A stretch of DNA of 64,000 nt. Origin: JASGDN01 sp049840815 (lineage in GTDB: Bacteria > Chloroflexota > Chloroflexia > Thermomicrobiales > UBA6265). Location of the stretch: positions 124,001 to 188,000 of the forward strand of contig JASGJI010000020.1 in assembly GCA_049840815.1 (NCBI GenBank), in the 5' to 3' direction. Position 1 is the first letter of the stretch, and each line of letters begins with the position of its first letter. Below, piece after piece: positions 28,615-37,630 of the stretch. The notes beneath the pieces were generated by a model. That model was not told the DNA's origin. It made no database searches and saw only the letters and a list, made by a program, of their open reading frames with translations. Position numbers and translations under genes: made by a program.

Positions 28615-29877
28615 TCAGGCGTCGGGATCGATCCCGAAAAGGTGCAGCGCTCCGGCCACCTCGTCGTCGGACGTCGCCGTTCGCAACGCCTGTACCGGCT
28701 GATGCAGCAACTTGTTGGTGATGCCACTCGCCAGCGCGCGCACCAGGTTCCGGTCGCGGTCGCTGAGATGGGAGAGCTTCCGTAGCGTCTTCTCGATCTC
28801 GGCATCGCGGATGGCGTCAGCCTTGGCTCGGATAGCGGCGATCGCCTCGACGGCGGCGCGGCTGCGCGACCACTCGCTGAAGGAATCGACCGCATCCGAG
28901 ACGAGCGCCTCCACCTTCACGACCTCAGCGGCGTACTGCTGCCGGGTTCGCTCGACGACGGCCTCCAGGGCATCGACATCGCGGACGGCGACCATCGCTA
29001 CCCTCTCGCAGTGATGATCGATCACCCGCGGCACGCTGAGGTCAATCGCGAGGAGCGGCTTCGTCCGGTCAGCAACCATGTCGGCGTCAATCAGCGGATG
29101 ATCTGAAAGCGCCGCCCCGAAGACGAGATCGGCATCCACCAGCGCATGGGCGAGACCGGTGATCGGCATGACCTGCGCATTGGTCGCCTCGGCGAGTTCG
29201 AAGGCATTGGGCAGCGAGCGGTTGACGATGGTCAGGGAGCCGATACCCGCACCGGCGAGAAGCTTCGCGGTGAGACTCGCCATCTTGCCCGCGCCGAGGA
29301 CCACCGCCGAGCGTGTCGAGAGGTCGCCCAGTTCGTACTGCGCGAGTTCCACCGAGGCGTGAGCGATGGAAACGCGGTTCCGGGCGATGTCCGTTTCCGT
29401 TCGGGCACGCTTGCCCACCCGCAGGGCATCGGTGGCGAGCCGCTGCAAGAGCGGGCCAACCGAGGAGGCATCGCGGGCGACATCAAGCGCGTCGCGGATC
29501 TGGCTGAGGATCTGGGGTTCGCCAAGCACCAGCGAATCGAGACCGCTGGCAACCCGGAACAGGTGATCGACCGCGTCGTTGCCGGAGAAGACGTACGACG
29601 CGCGTTCGAGCACCGGGATCGGCACCGAGTGGTAGCTGGCGAGGAAGTCGAAGATGCCTTCCCGCGCGTGCGCCTCGTCGTCGCTGACGACGTAGATCTC
29701 GGTCCGGTTGCAGGTGGACAGGATCAGCCCCTCGCCGACGTGCGTGTTCAGCGCACGCAGCCCATCCGAGAGCGTATCTCCGGCGAACGCGAGTCGCTCG
29801 CGAACGCTCACCGGCGCATATTCATGGTTGGATCCGACGACAACGAGCGCCGGTGTCGTCATGGTGTCGGAGGTCAT
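28615..29877 (-). CDS. hemA: Glutamyl-tRNA reductase
   Basis: Reduces glutamyl-tRNA(Glu) to glutamate-1-semialdehyde with NADPH, the committed step of C5 tetrapyrrole synthesis. The catalytic-Cys motif LSTCNRTEIYVV is intact, along with GSNHEYAPVSVRERLAFA at the N-terminus and LVLGEPQILSQIRDAL. The NADPH-binding domain carries VVLGAGKMASLTAKLL, and a helical dimerisation domain forms the C-terminus. Start is uncertain: ATG 29877 is used here (420 residues), while GTG 29895 and ATG 29862 are also possible. It is directly upstream of hemL. An 18-base palindrome and a pyrimidine-rich leader lie upstream. Confidence 0.93.
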   Translation of the reverse strand: MTSDTMTTPALVVVGSNHEYAPVSVRERLAFAGDTLSDGLRALNTHVGEGLILSTCNRTEIYVVSDDEAHAREGIFDFLASYHSVPIPVLERASYVFSGNDAVDHLFRVASGLDSLVLGEPQILSQIRDALDVARDASSVGPLLQRLATDALRVGKRARTETDIARNRVSIAHASVELAQYELGDLSTRSAVVLGAGKMASLTAKLLAGAGIGSLTIVNRSLPNAFELAEATNAQVMPITGLAHALVDADLVFGAALSDHPLIDADMVADRTKPLLAIDLSVPRVIDHHCERVAMVAVRDVDALEAVVERTRQQYAAEVVKVEALVSDAVDSFSEWSRSRAAVEAIAAIRAKADAIRDAEIEKTLRKLSHLSDRDRNLVRALASGITNKLLHQPVQALRTATSDDEVAGALHLFGIDPDA

Positions 29878-30003
29878 GCCCGCGAAGTGCCCCACATAGC
29901 GGCGGTGCTGAGGAAAGCCACATCCCTGCCCGGTTGTTCAGGCGCTGTTAAGGATACCCGAGGATCTCGCCATTCGCGCCCAGTACCGTGCATGGCTGCA
30001 AGA

Positions 30004-30021
30004 ATGATTCTCAAGAATCAT
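30004..30021. promoter_or_regulatory. 18-bp perfect palindrome upstream of hemA
   Basis: atgattct-ca-agaatcat is a perfect inverted repeat about 127 bases before the hemA start. This size and symmetry fit a dimeric repressor site. The regulator is unknown. Confidence 0.45.
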
Positions 30022-30060
30022 ACGCGGAGGGCCGGTCGCATCGCAATCCGCCACCGAGGG

Positions 30061-30288
30061 AAGAGATGAGAGAAGGGAGAGAGTAAAAGAGGAAAGAGCG
30101 ATGGAAGCCGACCGACGCGCGTCGCGACCAGCGGCGGTGGATGGGGAGCCCGGCCCGATATTGGGCTGGTCCCTGATCAGCTTCGCAATTCCACACGTAT
30201 CGTCGGTCCACGCCCGTCTCCCTTTCCTCTATCCTCTCGTCTCTTTCCTCCTCACGCTGCCCTTCTCTCACCGCTCCCCTCTTTGCGC
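30061..30288. repeat. Divergent pyrimidine-rich leader elements forming an inverted repeat
   Basis: A purine-rich tract at 30061-30100 and a matching pyrimidine-rich tract at 30241-30288 are inverted copies of each other (ctctttcctc ... cccttctctca). Each reads as C/T-rich RNA in the leader of its own downstream gene: hemA to the left, the GSAM-like aminotransferase to the right. A third related tract precedes coxD at 36736-36772. Confidence 0.55.
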
Positions 30289-30376
30289 AGATCCGGAAGC
30301 GGTTCTATGATGCAGACACGTCGGCAAGGCGGCGCATCGTGCCGCCTCGCGATTCCCCTCATTCCAAGGACAATGC

Positions 30377-31762
30377 ATGAGCACCGTCACGAATCAGGCA
30401 ACCTCCACCATCCTCTCCGACTACGAGACCACGTTCGCGACCTCCAAGGCCACCTGGGAGCGCGCCCGCAAGGTCATTCCGGGAGGAATCACCCACGATG
30501 GTCGACACCTGAACCCGTTCCCGCCGTACGTTTCCAACGCCGTTGGCGGTCACAAGTGGTCGGTGGATGGCGTCGAGCTGATCGACTTCTGCGTCGGACA
30601 CGGCTCGCTGCTCTTCGGGCACAGCGATGAGGACATCCTCTCCGCGATGGAGGCGCAAGTCCGCCGGGGCACGCACTTCAGCGCCGGGCACGAGGCCGAG
30701 ATCAAGTGGGCCGAGCAGATCGTGAAGCTCGTTCCATCTGCCGAGAAGGTCCGCTTCACCGCCTCCGGCACCGAATCCACACTGCTGGCCATGCGCCTTG
30801 CCCGCGGCTACACGCAGAAGGACACCATCCTCAAGTTCGAGGGCCACTTCCATGGCTGGCAGGACTACGCGCTGAAGGGCGAGAAGACCCCATTCGAGAA
30901 GACGAGCATTCCGGGTATCCCGGAGGCCACGCTCGGCACCGTCGCGGTTGTCCCGAGCAACGAGTTGGCCATGCTGGAGGAACGCCTGGTCCAGGGCGAC
31001 ATCGCCGGCGTCATCCTGGAGCCGAGCGGCGGATCGTGGACGACCATCCCCTTCGAGGAAGACTTCCTCGCCAACGTGCGCGAGCTGACCACAAAGCACG
31101 GTGCGGTCCTCATCTTCGATGAGGTCATCACCGGCTTCCGCTGGTCGCCGGGTGGGGCTCAGGGCCGCTTCGGCATCACGCCGGACATGACCACAATGGC
31201 GAAGATCGTCGCCGGCGGTATGCCGGGCGGCGCGGTCGCCGGCCGGGCGGACATCATGGACATGGTCGAGTTCCGCAGCGAGCCGGGCTGGAACGACGGC
31301 CGCCGCGTCCCGCAGGCTGGCACCTACAACGGCAATCCGTTCGCCGCCGCCGCCGGCTTCGCCTGCCTCACCAAGGCGGAGGACAAGGCCGTTCACGATC
31401 ACTGCGATCGCCTGGCGGGTGACATCCGCGCCGGCCTGAACCGCATCTTCGTCGAGAAGGGTGCTCCGGCCTTCGCCTGGGGCGAAAGCTCCGTCTTCCA
31501 CCTGGCGCTCGGTGAGGTGCCGTCCAACCTCGTTGCCAGCGACCTCCGCGCGCCGGAGGGACTGTCCGCCGAGACACTGAAGTCCAGCGGCGGCACCAAG
31601 CTGGCGCAGATCTTCGAGATCGGCATGATGCTGGAGGGCGTCCATCTCTTCCACTCGGGCGGCCTCACCTGCGCCGTCCACACGGACGAGGATGTGGCGA
31701 AGACGTTGCAGGCTGCGGAGACCGTGACCGCCCGCATGCAGGCGGAAGGCCTTCTCGGCTAG
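30377..31762 (+). CDS. GSAM-like class III aminotransferase
   Basis: A 461-residue PLP-dependent enzyme related to glutamate-1-semialdehyde aminomutase. It has RKVIPGGITHDGRHLNPFPP, the SGTESTLLAMRLARGYT phosphate-cup region and VLIFDEVITGFRWSPGGAQ. The likely PLP lysine is in TTMAKIVAGGMPGGAVAG. It differs from hemL in the N-terminus and in the substrate region, so it is probably not a second hemL. Cytoplasmic transamination or amino shift on an unknown substrate is inferred. It is transcribed away from hemA-hemL, and the gap between them contains the pyrimidine-rich leaders. A strong hairpin follows the gene. Confidence 0.85.
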   Translation: MSTVTNQATSTILSDYETTFATSKATWERARKVIPGGITHDGRHLNPFPPYVSNAVGGHKWSVDGVELIDFCVGHGSLLFGHSDEDILSAMEAQVRRGTHFSAGHEAEIKWAEQIVKLVPSAEKVRFTASGTESTLLAMRLARGYTQKDTILKFEGHFHGWQDYALKGEKTPFEKTSIPGIPEATLGTVAVVPSNELAMLEERLVQGDIAGVILEPSGGSWTTIPFEEDFLANVRELTTKHGAVLIFDEVITGFRWSPGGAQGRFGITPDMTTMAKIVAGGMPGGAVAGRADIMDMVEFRSEPGWNDGRRVPQAGTYNGNPFAAAAGFACLTKAEDKAVHDHCDRLAGDIRAGLNRIFVEKGAPAFAWGESSVFHLALGEVPSNLVASDLRAPEGLSAETLKSSGGTKLAQIFEIGMMLEGVHLFHSGGLTCAVHTDEDVAKTLQAAETVTARMQAEGLLG

Positions 31763-31790
31763 CAGCCCCCGGGGTCTCATCGAGCACCGT

Positions 31791-31826
31791 GAAAGGAGGA
31801 AGCGCGCGATTGCGCTTCCTCCTTTC
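31791..31826 (+). terminator. Perfect hairpin after GSAM-like gene
   Basis: Perfect 15-base arms (gaaaggaggaagcgc / gcgcttcctcctttc) with a 6-base loop, 29 bases past the stop, followed by attcccg. Confidence 0.7.
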
Positions 31827-31859
31827 ATTCCCGCCCAAACCGCCCAAAGGAGACTCCGG

Positions 31860-32369
31860 ATGGACGACTTCGCGGCATCGGTCGATCAATGGCACGACGT
31901 CTTCATGCTGTTGGGAACGGCAGCCGTGACGCTGCTCGGGCTGCTCTTCGTCGCCATGTCCCTACGCGACGATATCCGGAGCCAGACTGGTACCCAGTAC
32001 CTGAAGCGCATGACATCCCAGAACCTGACGAGCTTCGTCACGGTCTTTCTGATGTGCGTCTTCTTCATGATCCCGGATGCATCCGCCGACGGGATCGCGT
32101 TCTCGATCATCGCGACCGTTGTCGCGCCGCTGGTGAACTCCATCCGGTCAATCCCCCTGTACCGGCGCGAATTGAGTATCGATCGCGGCCTCTTCATCTG
32201 GTACGGCATCGTGCAACCGGCCTGCTACCTCGCGGCGATCATCGCGGCCGTGCTCCTTGGCACATACGAGTCGAGCGCCCTCGCGGCCATGCTGACGACG
32301 ATGCTCTTCCTCCTCCTGATCCCGACCAACAACGCCTGGCAACTCGCCGCCTCCAAGAGCAGCGACTAG
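31860..32369 (+). CDS. Small integral membrane protein, unknown function
   Basis: A 169-residue protein with AAAGGAGA before ATG 31860. Four to five hydrophobic segments are visible: LLGTAAVTLLGLLFVAM, FVTVFLMCVFFMI, IAFSIIATVVAPLV, ACYLAAIIAAVLLG and AAMLTTMLFLLLI. No catalytic or binding motif was recognised. It lies 33 bases after the upstream hairpin, so it probably has its own promoter, and it converges with the MocA-like gene. Similar short proteins of about 170 residues are frequent as hypothetical membrane proteins. Confidence 0.75.
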   Translation: MDDFAASVDQWHDVFMLLGTAAVTLLGLLFVAMSLRDDIRSQTGTQYLKRMTSQNLTSFVTVFLMCVFFMIPDASADGIAFSIIATVVAPLVNSIRSIPLYRRELSIDRGLFIWYGIVQPACYLAAIIAAVLLGTYESSALAAMLTTMLFLLLIPTNNAWQLAASKSSD

Positions 32370-32496
32370 CGTCTACCGCGAACGCAACGCCGCCCGTCCA
32401 TGCCGAGGCTGCGCGACACATCGGTCGCGCCATACGAACGACCGCGTCCGCATCATTCGTTGTTATGACGACCCGGCGAGATGCGGGGGCCGCCTC

Positions 32497-32517
32497 GGGC
32501 GATCACGAGGATCGCCC
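32497..32517 (-). terminator. Hairpin between convergent genes
   Basis: Perfect 8-base arms gggcgatc / gatcgccc with a 5-base loop, 32 bases past the stop of the minus-strand MocA-like gene. It could serve both directions. Confidence 0.5.
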
Positions 32518-32548
32518 CTATCAGGTGAAGTGGGTTTCGAACTCGGCG

Positions 32549-33172
32549 CTATGGATGCTCGTCCGGCCACCGCGCGAGCAGCGCGCGATAGGCGTCTTCC
32601 GTGTCCAGGTCGAGCGGCGGTTCCGGGAGCGAGCTGGCGACGGTCACGACCTCGGCAGCGTGCGCACGGATCACGTCTCGCCCACCCTGATCGCCACGAA
32701 TCGCCAGCAACTCGGGGAAGACCTCGCGACCGAACAGGATCGGATGCGACCGCTCCGTGCCATAGTCCGTCATCGCGATGGGCGCCGAAGGCGACGCACG
32801 ACGCGCCGCCATGAGTGTCACGATGTCCGCCGGATCGACGCCCGGTTGATCGCCGAGCAGCACGACCACGGCATCCGTCTCATCCGCAAGCGCGTTCAGG
32901 CCCGCGATCAGCGAGGTGCTTTGGCCATCACGGTAGGCAGGATTCGGCACAACCCGCACCGGATACGGCGACACGGCCCCCGCGACCGCCTCCCCCCCGC
33001 CACCCGTCACGACGATAACGTCATCCAGCCGCGCGACGAGAGCGCGTTCGACGACATGCGCGATGACCGGCTTCCCGGAGAGGTCGAGCATCTGCTTCGG
33101 TCGCCCGAGACGTGTCGAGGCACCCGCCGCAAGGATGATTCCGGCGATTCGGGCGGGGGAGCCGTCAGCCAT
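32549..33172 (-). CDS. MocA/MobA-like nucleotidyltransferase (molybdenum cofactor)
   Basis: A 207-residue protein starting at ATG 33172, overlapping the XdhC stop by eight bases. The N-terminus is the classic nucleotide-binding G-rich motif IILAAGASTRLGRPKQMLDL. The acidic metal site is likely in VVLLGDQPGVDP. Family members add CMP or GMP to molybdopterin, making the dinucleotide cofactor of molybdenum hydroxylases such as CO or xanthine dehydrogenase. Position behind CoxD, CoxE and XdhC supports MCD (cytidylyl) formation. The specificity cannot be decided from sequence alone. Confidence 0.85.
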   Translation of the reverse strand: MADGSPARIAGIILAAGASTRLGRPKQMLDLSGKPVIAHVVERALVARLDDVIVVTGGGGEAVAGAVSPYPVRVVPNPAYRDGQSTSLIAGLNALADETDAVVVLLGDQPGVDPADIVTLMAARRASPSAPIAMTDYGTERSHPILFGREVFPELLAIRGDQGGRDVIRAHAAEVVTVASSLPEPPLDLDTEDAYRALLARWPDEHP

Positions 33173-34261
33173 CGGCCCGGATACGTCCCGTCGTGCCCCG
33201 CAGGGAGCCGCCACTGCGCCCGTTCTTCACGGCGATCATCTCCGCCGCGATGCTGAGCGCCATTTCCTCCGGCGTGCCACCGCCGAGATCGAGGCCGATC
33301 GGACCGCGCAGGCGGGCGATCTGCTCCTCCGTCACCCCGGCGGCCAGCAACCGTCCCCGCCGCTCCTCGTTCGTCTTCCGGCTGCCGATCGCGCCGACAT
33401 ACAGTGCGTCGGTCGCGAGGGCACCGACAATCGCCGGCTCGTCGAACTTCGGGTCATGCGTGAGGACGGTGATGAACGTCTTCGGGGTGATCGTGAGTTT
33501 GCCATAGGCGTCGTCCGGCCACGCAACGACGATTTCGTCGGCCTCCGGGAAGCGCGCTCGCGTCGCCAGGGCCGCCCGCGCGTCGACGAGGACAACCCGA
33601 AAGCCGAGCGTCTTCGCCAACGGGACGAGCGCCTGCGCGATGTGGATCGCGCCCACGATCACCAGTTGCGGCGGCAGCGGATAGACGTCGATGAAGACCT
33701 CCGTCGTCCCGAAGCCATGCACCCCGGACTTCTCGGCGTGCAACGCCTCCCGCGCGGCAGTCTCCACGACCTGTCCAAGCCCAAGGTTGGCGAAGCTGGC
33801 CTCACCCTCGACACCATCGGGCAGCACCAGCAGCTTGGAACCGACGCCATCGCCGCGCACAACGGTCGCAACCGCCACCGGCACCCGCGCCGCGACGAGT
33901 TCCTGCACGCGATCAAAGATCGTCCGCCGCCCGTCGAGTCATGCGAGGGACCTTCGACCGGCTCCACGAAGACCTCGATCGTGCCGCCGCACGCCAACCC
34001 GACGTCCCATGCCATCTCGTCGGTGATGCCGTAGCGAACCACGCGCGAACGACCGGTCTTCAGCGCATCCTGCCCTTCGAGCAGCACCGCGTTCTCGACG
34101 CAGCCGCCGCTGACCGATCCCGCCATCTCGCCATCCTCAGTGACAGCCATCCGCGCCCCGACGGGACGCGGCGCCGATCCTTCGGTGCTGATGACGGTCG
34201 CGATCGCGACCCGCTTGCCAGCCCCGCGCCAGCGATCGATTTCCGGCAGCCATTCGCTCAT
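33165..34261 (-). CDS. xdhC: XdhC/CoxI-family molybdenum hydroxylase maturation factor (frameshifted)
   Basis: The N-terminal part holds the XdhC_CoxI domain with VISTEGSAPRPVGARMAV, GSVSGGCVENAV and LACGGTIEVFVEP. At about 33936-33937 one base is missing. The frame then continues as DGRRTIFDRVQELVAARVP and ends in the Rossmann-like XdhC_C domain (PPQLVIVGAIHIAQALVPLA, GAIGSRKTNEERRGRL). The joined protein is about 365 residues, a normal length. XdhC proteins bind the molybdenum cofactor and help its sulfuration and insertion. Its start overlaps the CoxE stop as ATGA. The frameshift may be real or an error; the high preservation of both halves favours error or a recent event. Confidence 0.82.
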
Positions 34262-35652
34262 GTGCGACCTCCGGAGCCGGTGAGACGCTGGGATGTCGCC
34301 ACGCCTCCCCCACCCACCTTGTAGCCATCCTGCTTCACGGCCTGCGCGGATTTCTGCGTGCGCACCGGCGGCTGATCGTCCATCGTGCCGAGCAAGGTCG
34401 CCAACGCCTCCAGGCTCTTCAGATTATGAATGGGCAGGAAGTGGTCCACATAGGGGAGAGCTGCCCGAATACCCTGGGTCAACGGTTGGTATCCGGGCGC
34501 CCCCAACAGCGGATTGAGCCAGATCAGGCGGCGGCACGAGCGCTGCAACCGCGCCATCTCCTGGCTCAGCAGCCAGGGATCGCCGCGATCCCACCCATCG
34601 GAGATCATCACCACGGTTGCGCTGGAACGCAGCACACGGCGGCTCCATTGGTAGTTGAAGGTCTTGATCGACTCGCCGATCCGCGTGCCACCAGACCAGT
34701 CGTCCACCGAGCTCACGACATCGGCGATGGCGGCATCGACGTCCTTCCGCCGAAGTTCCCGTGTGATGCGCGTCAGCCGCGTCCCGAAGACGAAGACCTC
34801 CACCGAATCGAGACCCTGCTCCAATGCATGCACGAATCGCAGGAGGAGCCGCGAGTACCGGTCCATCGAGCCGGAGATGTCGCAGATCAGCACGAGCGGG
34901 CGCATCCGCTCCTTGCGCGCGCGGAACTTGAGGTCGACCGGCATCCCCTCGTACTTCATGGAGGCCCGCATCGTCGCGCGGTGATCGATGAACTCGCCCC
35001 GCAGCGCGCGCTCCTTGCGTCGGGTCTCCCGCGTGCCGAGCCGCCATGTCATCCCTTCGATGATGCGCCGTGCCTCGGCGATCTCCTCCGGGGTGAACTG
35101 GGAGAAGTCCTTCTTCCGCAATGCCTCGCTGGCGCTGAAGATCAGCACGTCTTCCGGCGGAACCTCGTACTCCTCGGTCTCGCCGATATCGCCCTGCTGA
35201 TCGACGCCCTCGATCGCGAGGACGGCCTTCTCGGCGTCCGCGCCCTGCCCCTGCTGGCCCTGCTGCGTCTCGTCGCTCTTCTTGGTCGGATCGGGAACCC
35301 CGACCGATTCCTCGTCATCGATCGAGTACTCGCTGAGGAGTGGCGCATCCTGCGAGACCAGGTCACGCCAGAAGCGCTTGAACTCGGCCTCGAAGACGGG
35401 AATGTGCTCCGGCCGATTGACCAGCGTCGTCTGCGCGGCGGCGTGGACGTCCTCTCGGTTTTCGAGCCCGACAGCATTGAGCGCCTCGAACAGCCCGATC
35501 AGCTGTCCCGGCCCAACCGGCATGCCACCGGACCGCAGCCGGCGGCTGAACATCGTGAAGTTCGCTTCGACCCGGCTGGACCGCACGCGCGATTCGTCGA
35601 GCGCCCGGCTCAGCCGCGCCAGTTCGTAGTCCCTGGATGCCTGGTCGGTCAC
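34258..35652 (-). CDS. coxE: CoxE-like VWA-domain protein
   Basis: A 464-residue protein with a C-terminal von Willebrand A domain. The metal-dependent adhesion motif is LICDISGSMDRYSRL (DxSxS), with a Thr site likely in WSGGTRIGESIKTF and the Asp in VVMISDGWDRGDPW. The N-terminal part is charged and helical. CoxE works with the MoxR-type ATPase CoxD to finish the molybdenum-copper active site of CO dehydrogenase-like enzymes. It begins four bases after coxD and its stop overlaps the xdhC start, so tight operon expression is clear. Confidence 0.88.
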   Translation of the reverse strand: MTDQASRDYELARLSRALDESRVRSSRVEANFTMFSRRLRSGGMPVGPGQLIGLFEALNAVGLENREDVHAAAQTTLVNRPEHIPVFEAEFKRFWRDLVSQDAPLLSEYSIDDEESVGVPDPTKKSDETQQGQQGQGADAEKAVLAIEGVDQQGDIGETEEYEVPPEDVLIFSASEALRKKDFSQFTPEEIAEARRIIEGMTWRLGTRETRRKERALRGEFIDHRATMRASMKYEGMPVDLKFRARKERMRPLVLICDISGSMDRYSRLLLRFVHALEQGLDSVEVFVFGTRLTRITRELRRKDVDAAIADVVSSVDDWSGGTRIGESIKTFNYQWSRRVLRSSATVVMISDGWDRGDPWLLSQEMARLQRSCRRLIWLNPLLGAPGYQPLTQGIRAALPYVDHFLPIHNLKSLEALATLLGTMDDQPPVRTQKSAQAVKQDGYKVGGGGVATSQRLTGSGGRT

Positions 35653-35656
35653 ATGC

Positions 35657-36619
35657 CTATCCTGCCGACGGCTTGCTGGCGGATGCCGCCGCTGCCGCGT
35701 TCACCGCCCGCTGCACGAGCCGCTGGGAGACATCGCCACGGATGCGATCGACGTCCTCCTGGTACTTGAGGATGACGCCCAGCGTGTCCTGCACGACCTC
35801 ATCCTGCAGCTGGTTCGACCCGAGCGCGATCAACGCATTCGCCCAGTCCAGCGTCTCGGCCATGCCCGGGGACTTGAAGAGATCGACCTCGCGCAGGCCC
35901 TGCGTGAAGGAACAGATCTCCCGCGACAGCCGCTCGGACACGCCCGGCACCTTCGCGCTGAGGATCTGGAGCTCCTTCTCGTAGGTCGGGAAGTCGATCC
36001 AGTGGTAGAGGCAGCGACGCTTCAACGCGTCATGAATCTCGCGCGTGCGGTTCGATGTCAGGATCACGATCGGCACATGCTCGGCGCGAATCGTGCCCAG
36101 CTCCGGCACCGTCACCTGGAAGTCGGAGAGGATTTCCAGCAGGAAGGCTTCCAGCTCCTGATCGGCACGATCGACCTCGTCGATCAGCAGGACCGGCGCC
36201 TTGTCGTGCGCGGCGTCGATCGCCTGGAGCAACGGCCGCTTGAGCAGGAACTCTTCGGAGAAGAGGTTCTTGCGCACCGCCTCCTGGTCGATGCCGCCGG
36301 ACGCTTCCAGCGAACGCAGGTAGAGCATCTGGCGCGGGTAGTCCCACTCGTAGATCGCGGACGACGCGTCGAGCCCCTCGTAGCACTGGAGGCGAATCAG
36401 CGGCGTGTCCAGCACGGCGGAGAGAACCTTGGCGATCTCCGTCTTGCCGACACCGGCCTCCCCTTCCAGCAGCAGCGGGCGCTGGAGCTTCAGGGTGAGG
36501 TAGAGGGTGGTGGCGAGACTGCGGTCCGCGACGTAGTTCTCCGAACGAAGCGCGGCTTCAAGGGCATCGACCGAGGCGAATGCGGACGCAGACGACGTAT
36601 CAACGCCGTTGGAAGTCAT
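35657..36619 (-). CDS. coxD: CoxD-like MoxR-family AAA+ ATPase
   Basis: A 320-residue AAA+ protein if started at ATG 36619 (MTSNGVDTSS); the frame runs on to 36910 but that part overlaps a pyrimidine-rich leader and a hairpin. Walker A is LLEGEAGVGKTEIAK and Walker B is APVLLIDEVDRADQE. Sensor 1 lies in VPIVILTSNRTREIHD. MoxR ATPases remodel metal enzymes. This one pairs with the adjoining coxE in maturation of molybdenum hydroxylases. No structural CO or xanthine dehydrogenase genes occur in the window, so the target is elsewhere in the genome. Confidence 0.88.
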   Translation of the reverse strand: MTSNGVDTSSASAFASVDALEAALRSENYVADRSLATTLYLTLKLQRPLLLEGEAGVGKTEIAKVLSAVLDTPLIRLQCYEGLDASSAIYEWDYPRQMLYLRSLEASGGIDQEAVRKNLFSEEFLLKRPLLQAIDAAHDKAPVLLIDEVDRADQELEAFLLEILSDFQVTVPELGTIRAEHVPIVILTSNRTREIHDALKRRCLYHWIDFPTYEKELQILSAKVPGVSERLSREICSFTQGLREVDLFKSPGMAETLDWANALIALGSNQLQDEVVQDTLGVILKYQEDVDRIRGDVSQRLVQRAVNAAAAASASKPSAG

Positions 36620-36899
36620 GGTGGTTGCGTTCAACAGGGAACCTCTCAGCATGAAAAGGGGGAACGGCCAGGGCAACACTGCCATCAGCCCGTCGTGGCT
36701 TTCCCTAGTATCTCCGAGCTTTCGCGACGACGCCAGAGGGGAGATGAGAGGGGAAAGGAGAGAAAAAGAGGGCGTGCGTGAGCGTGTGGGTGCCGGAGCC
36801 GCCGCGCGTGATGCTCCAGAGGAACAACGACATGGTCTCCAACGAGGCGTCCGTTGGTCCCTACGTGCGACCGGCGTCCCCGCCACGTTTCGTTCGTAC
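36620..36899. other. Leader of the coxD operon with pyrimidine-rich tract
   Basis: No gene is supported here. On the coxD coding strand 36772-36736 reads as C/T-rich RNA related to the tracts before hemA and the GSAM-like gene. The rest holds no motif I recognise. Confidence 0.45.
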
Positions 36900-36921
36900 G
36901 GCGGGACCACCGTGTCCCGCC
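36900..36921 (-). terminator. Hairpin after tsaB
   Basis: Perfect 8-base arms ggcgggac / gtcccgcc with a 6-base loop, eight bases past the minus-strand tsaB stop. Confidence 0.55.
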
Positions 36922-36928
36922 TCTTCGG

Positions 36929-37630
36929 TCAGGCCGAACGGCGCAAGCGATCGACCACCGGCTTCGTCGTGGCCTGCACACCATGCACGTAGAGCGGTTC
37001 CAGCGTCGCCGGATCGTCCACCTCGCCCATCCGCCACCGAGCCATCGCCAGTTCCGCGAGCACACCGGGACGCCGGACGGATGCCGCCGCACTCGCCAGC
37101 GGCACACCTCGCACGGTCAGCACCGATCGCTGCTCGCCAGAAAGTTCCCCGACCACCATCATCCCGGACGTTTCCGCCTCTTCGACGAATTCATCGAACG
37201 CGAGATTCGCCAGCGTCCCGACGGCTCCCGTTCCTGAAAAGATCGCCCGCACGATTCGTCCGCGCCCCGCTGGCAGCACGGCAAGGACATCGATACCGGC
37301 CTGCACGAAGGGAGCAGCCGTCACCTCCAGCGTCGGCACCCCGACAAGCGAGACCCCCTGCGCGAGGACCAGGCCCTTGGCGATGCTGAGCCCCACGCGC
37401 AGGCCCGTGAACGTGCCCGGTCCGATGGCAATCGCCACCACGCCGACGTCGTCGACCGATCGGCCGCACCGGGCGAGAAGCGCGTCGGCTTCCGCGAGCA
37501 CGGAGGTCGTCTGCGTCCGGCCGGCAGGCCAAACACACTCGGCGATGCGGGCTCCGTCATGCAGGCCAATGCCGGCCAGCTCGGTCGATGTATCGATCGC
37601 CAGGAGCAGCGGCGCGTTGGGAGATAGCAT
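36929..37630 (-). CDS. tsaB: tRNA threonylcarbamoyladenosine biosynthesis protein TsaB
   Basis: A 233-residue ASKHA-fold protein. The N-terminal motif LLAIDTSTELAGIGLHDG and the downstream VAIAIGPGTFTGLRVGLSI are typical of TsaB, as is KGLVLAQGVSLVGVPTLEV. TsaB is the scaffold partner of TsaD in the transfer of threonylcarbamoyl to A37 of ANN-decoding tRNAs; TsaE, also in this window (43118-43627), is the ATPase of the same complex. The two genes are separated by the ABC transporter and hemin genes. Confidence 0.9.
   Translation of the reverse strand: MLSPNAPLLLAIDTSTELAGIGLHDGARIAECVWPAGRTQTTSVLAEADALLARCGRSVDDVGVVAIAIGPGTFTGLRVGLSIAKGLVLAQGVSLVGVPTLEVTAAPFVQAGIDVLAVLPAGRGRIVRAIFSGTGAVGTLANLAFDEFVEEAETSGMMVVGELSGEQRSVLTVRGVPLASAAASVRRPGVLAELAMARWRMGEVDDPATLEPLYVHGVQATTKPVVDRLRRSA

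Noticed and set aside
27236..28702. 488-residue plus-strand frame opposite hemL
   Set aside because: hemL is fully supported by PLP motifs and length; the other frame is compositional.
36780..36928. Possible T-box leader (ggtggtcccgcc-like stretch on the minus strand)
   Set aside because: The stretch is explained by a simple hairpin at the tsaB end; there is no T-box bulge sequence or amino-acid gene downstream.
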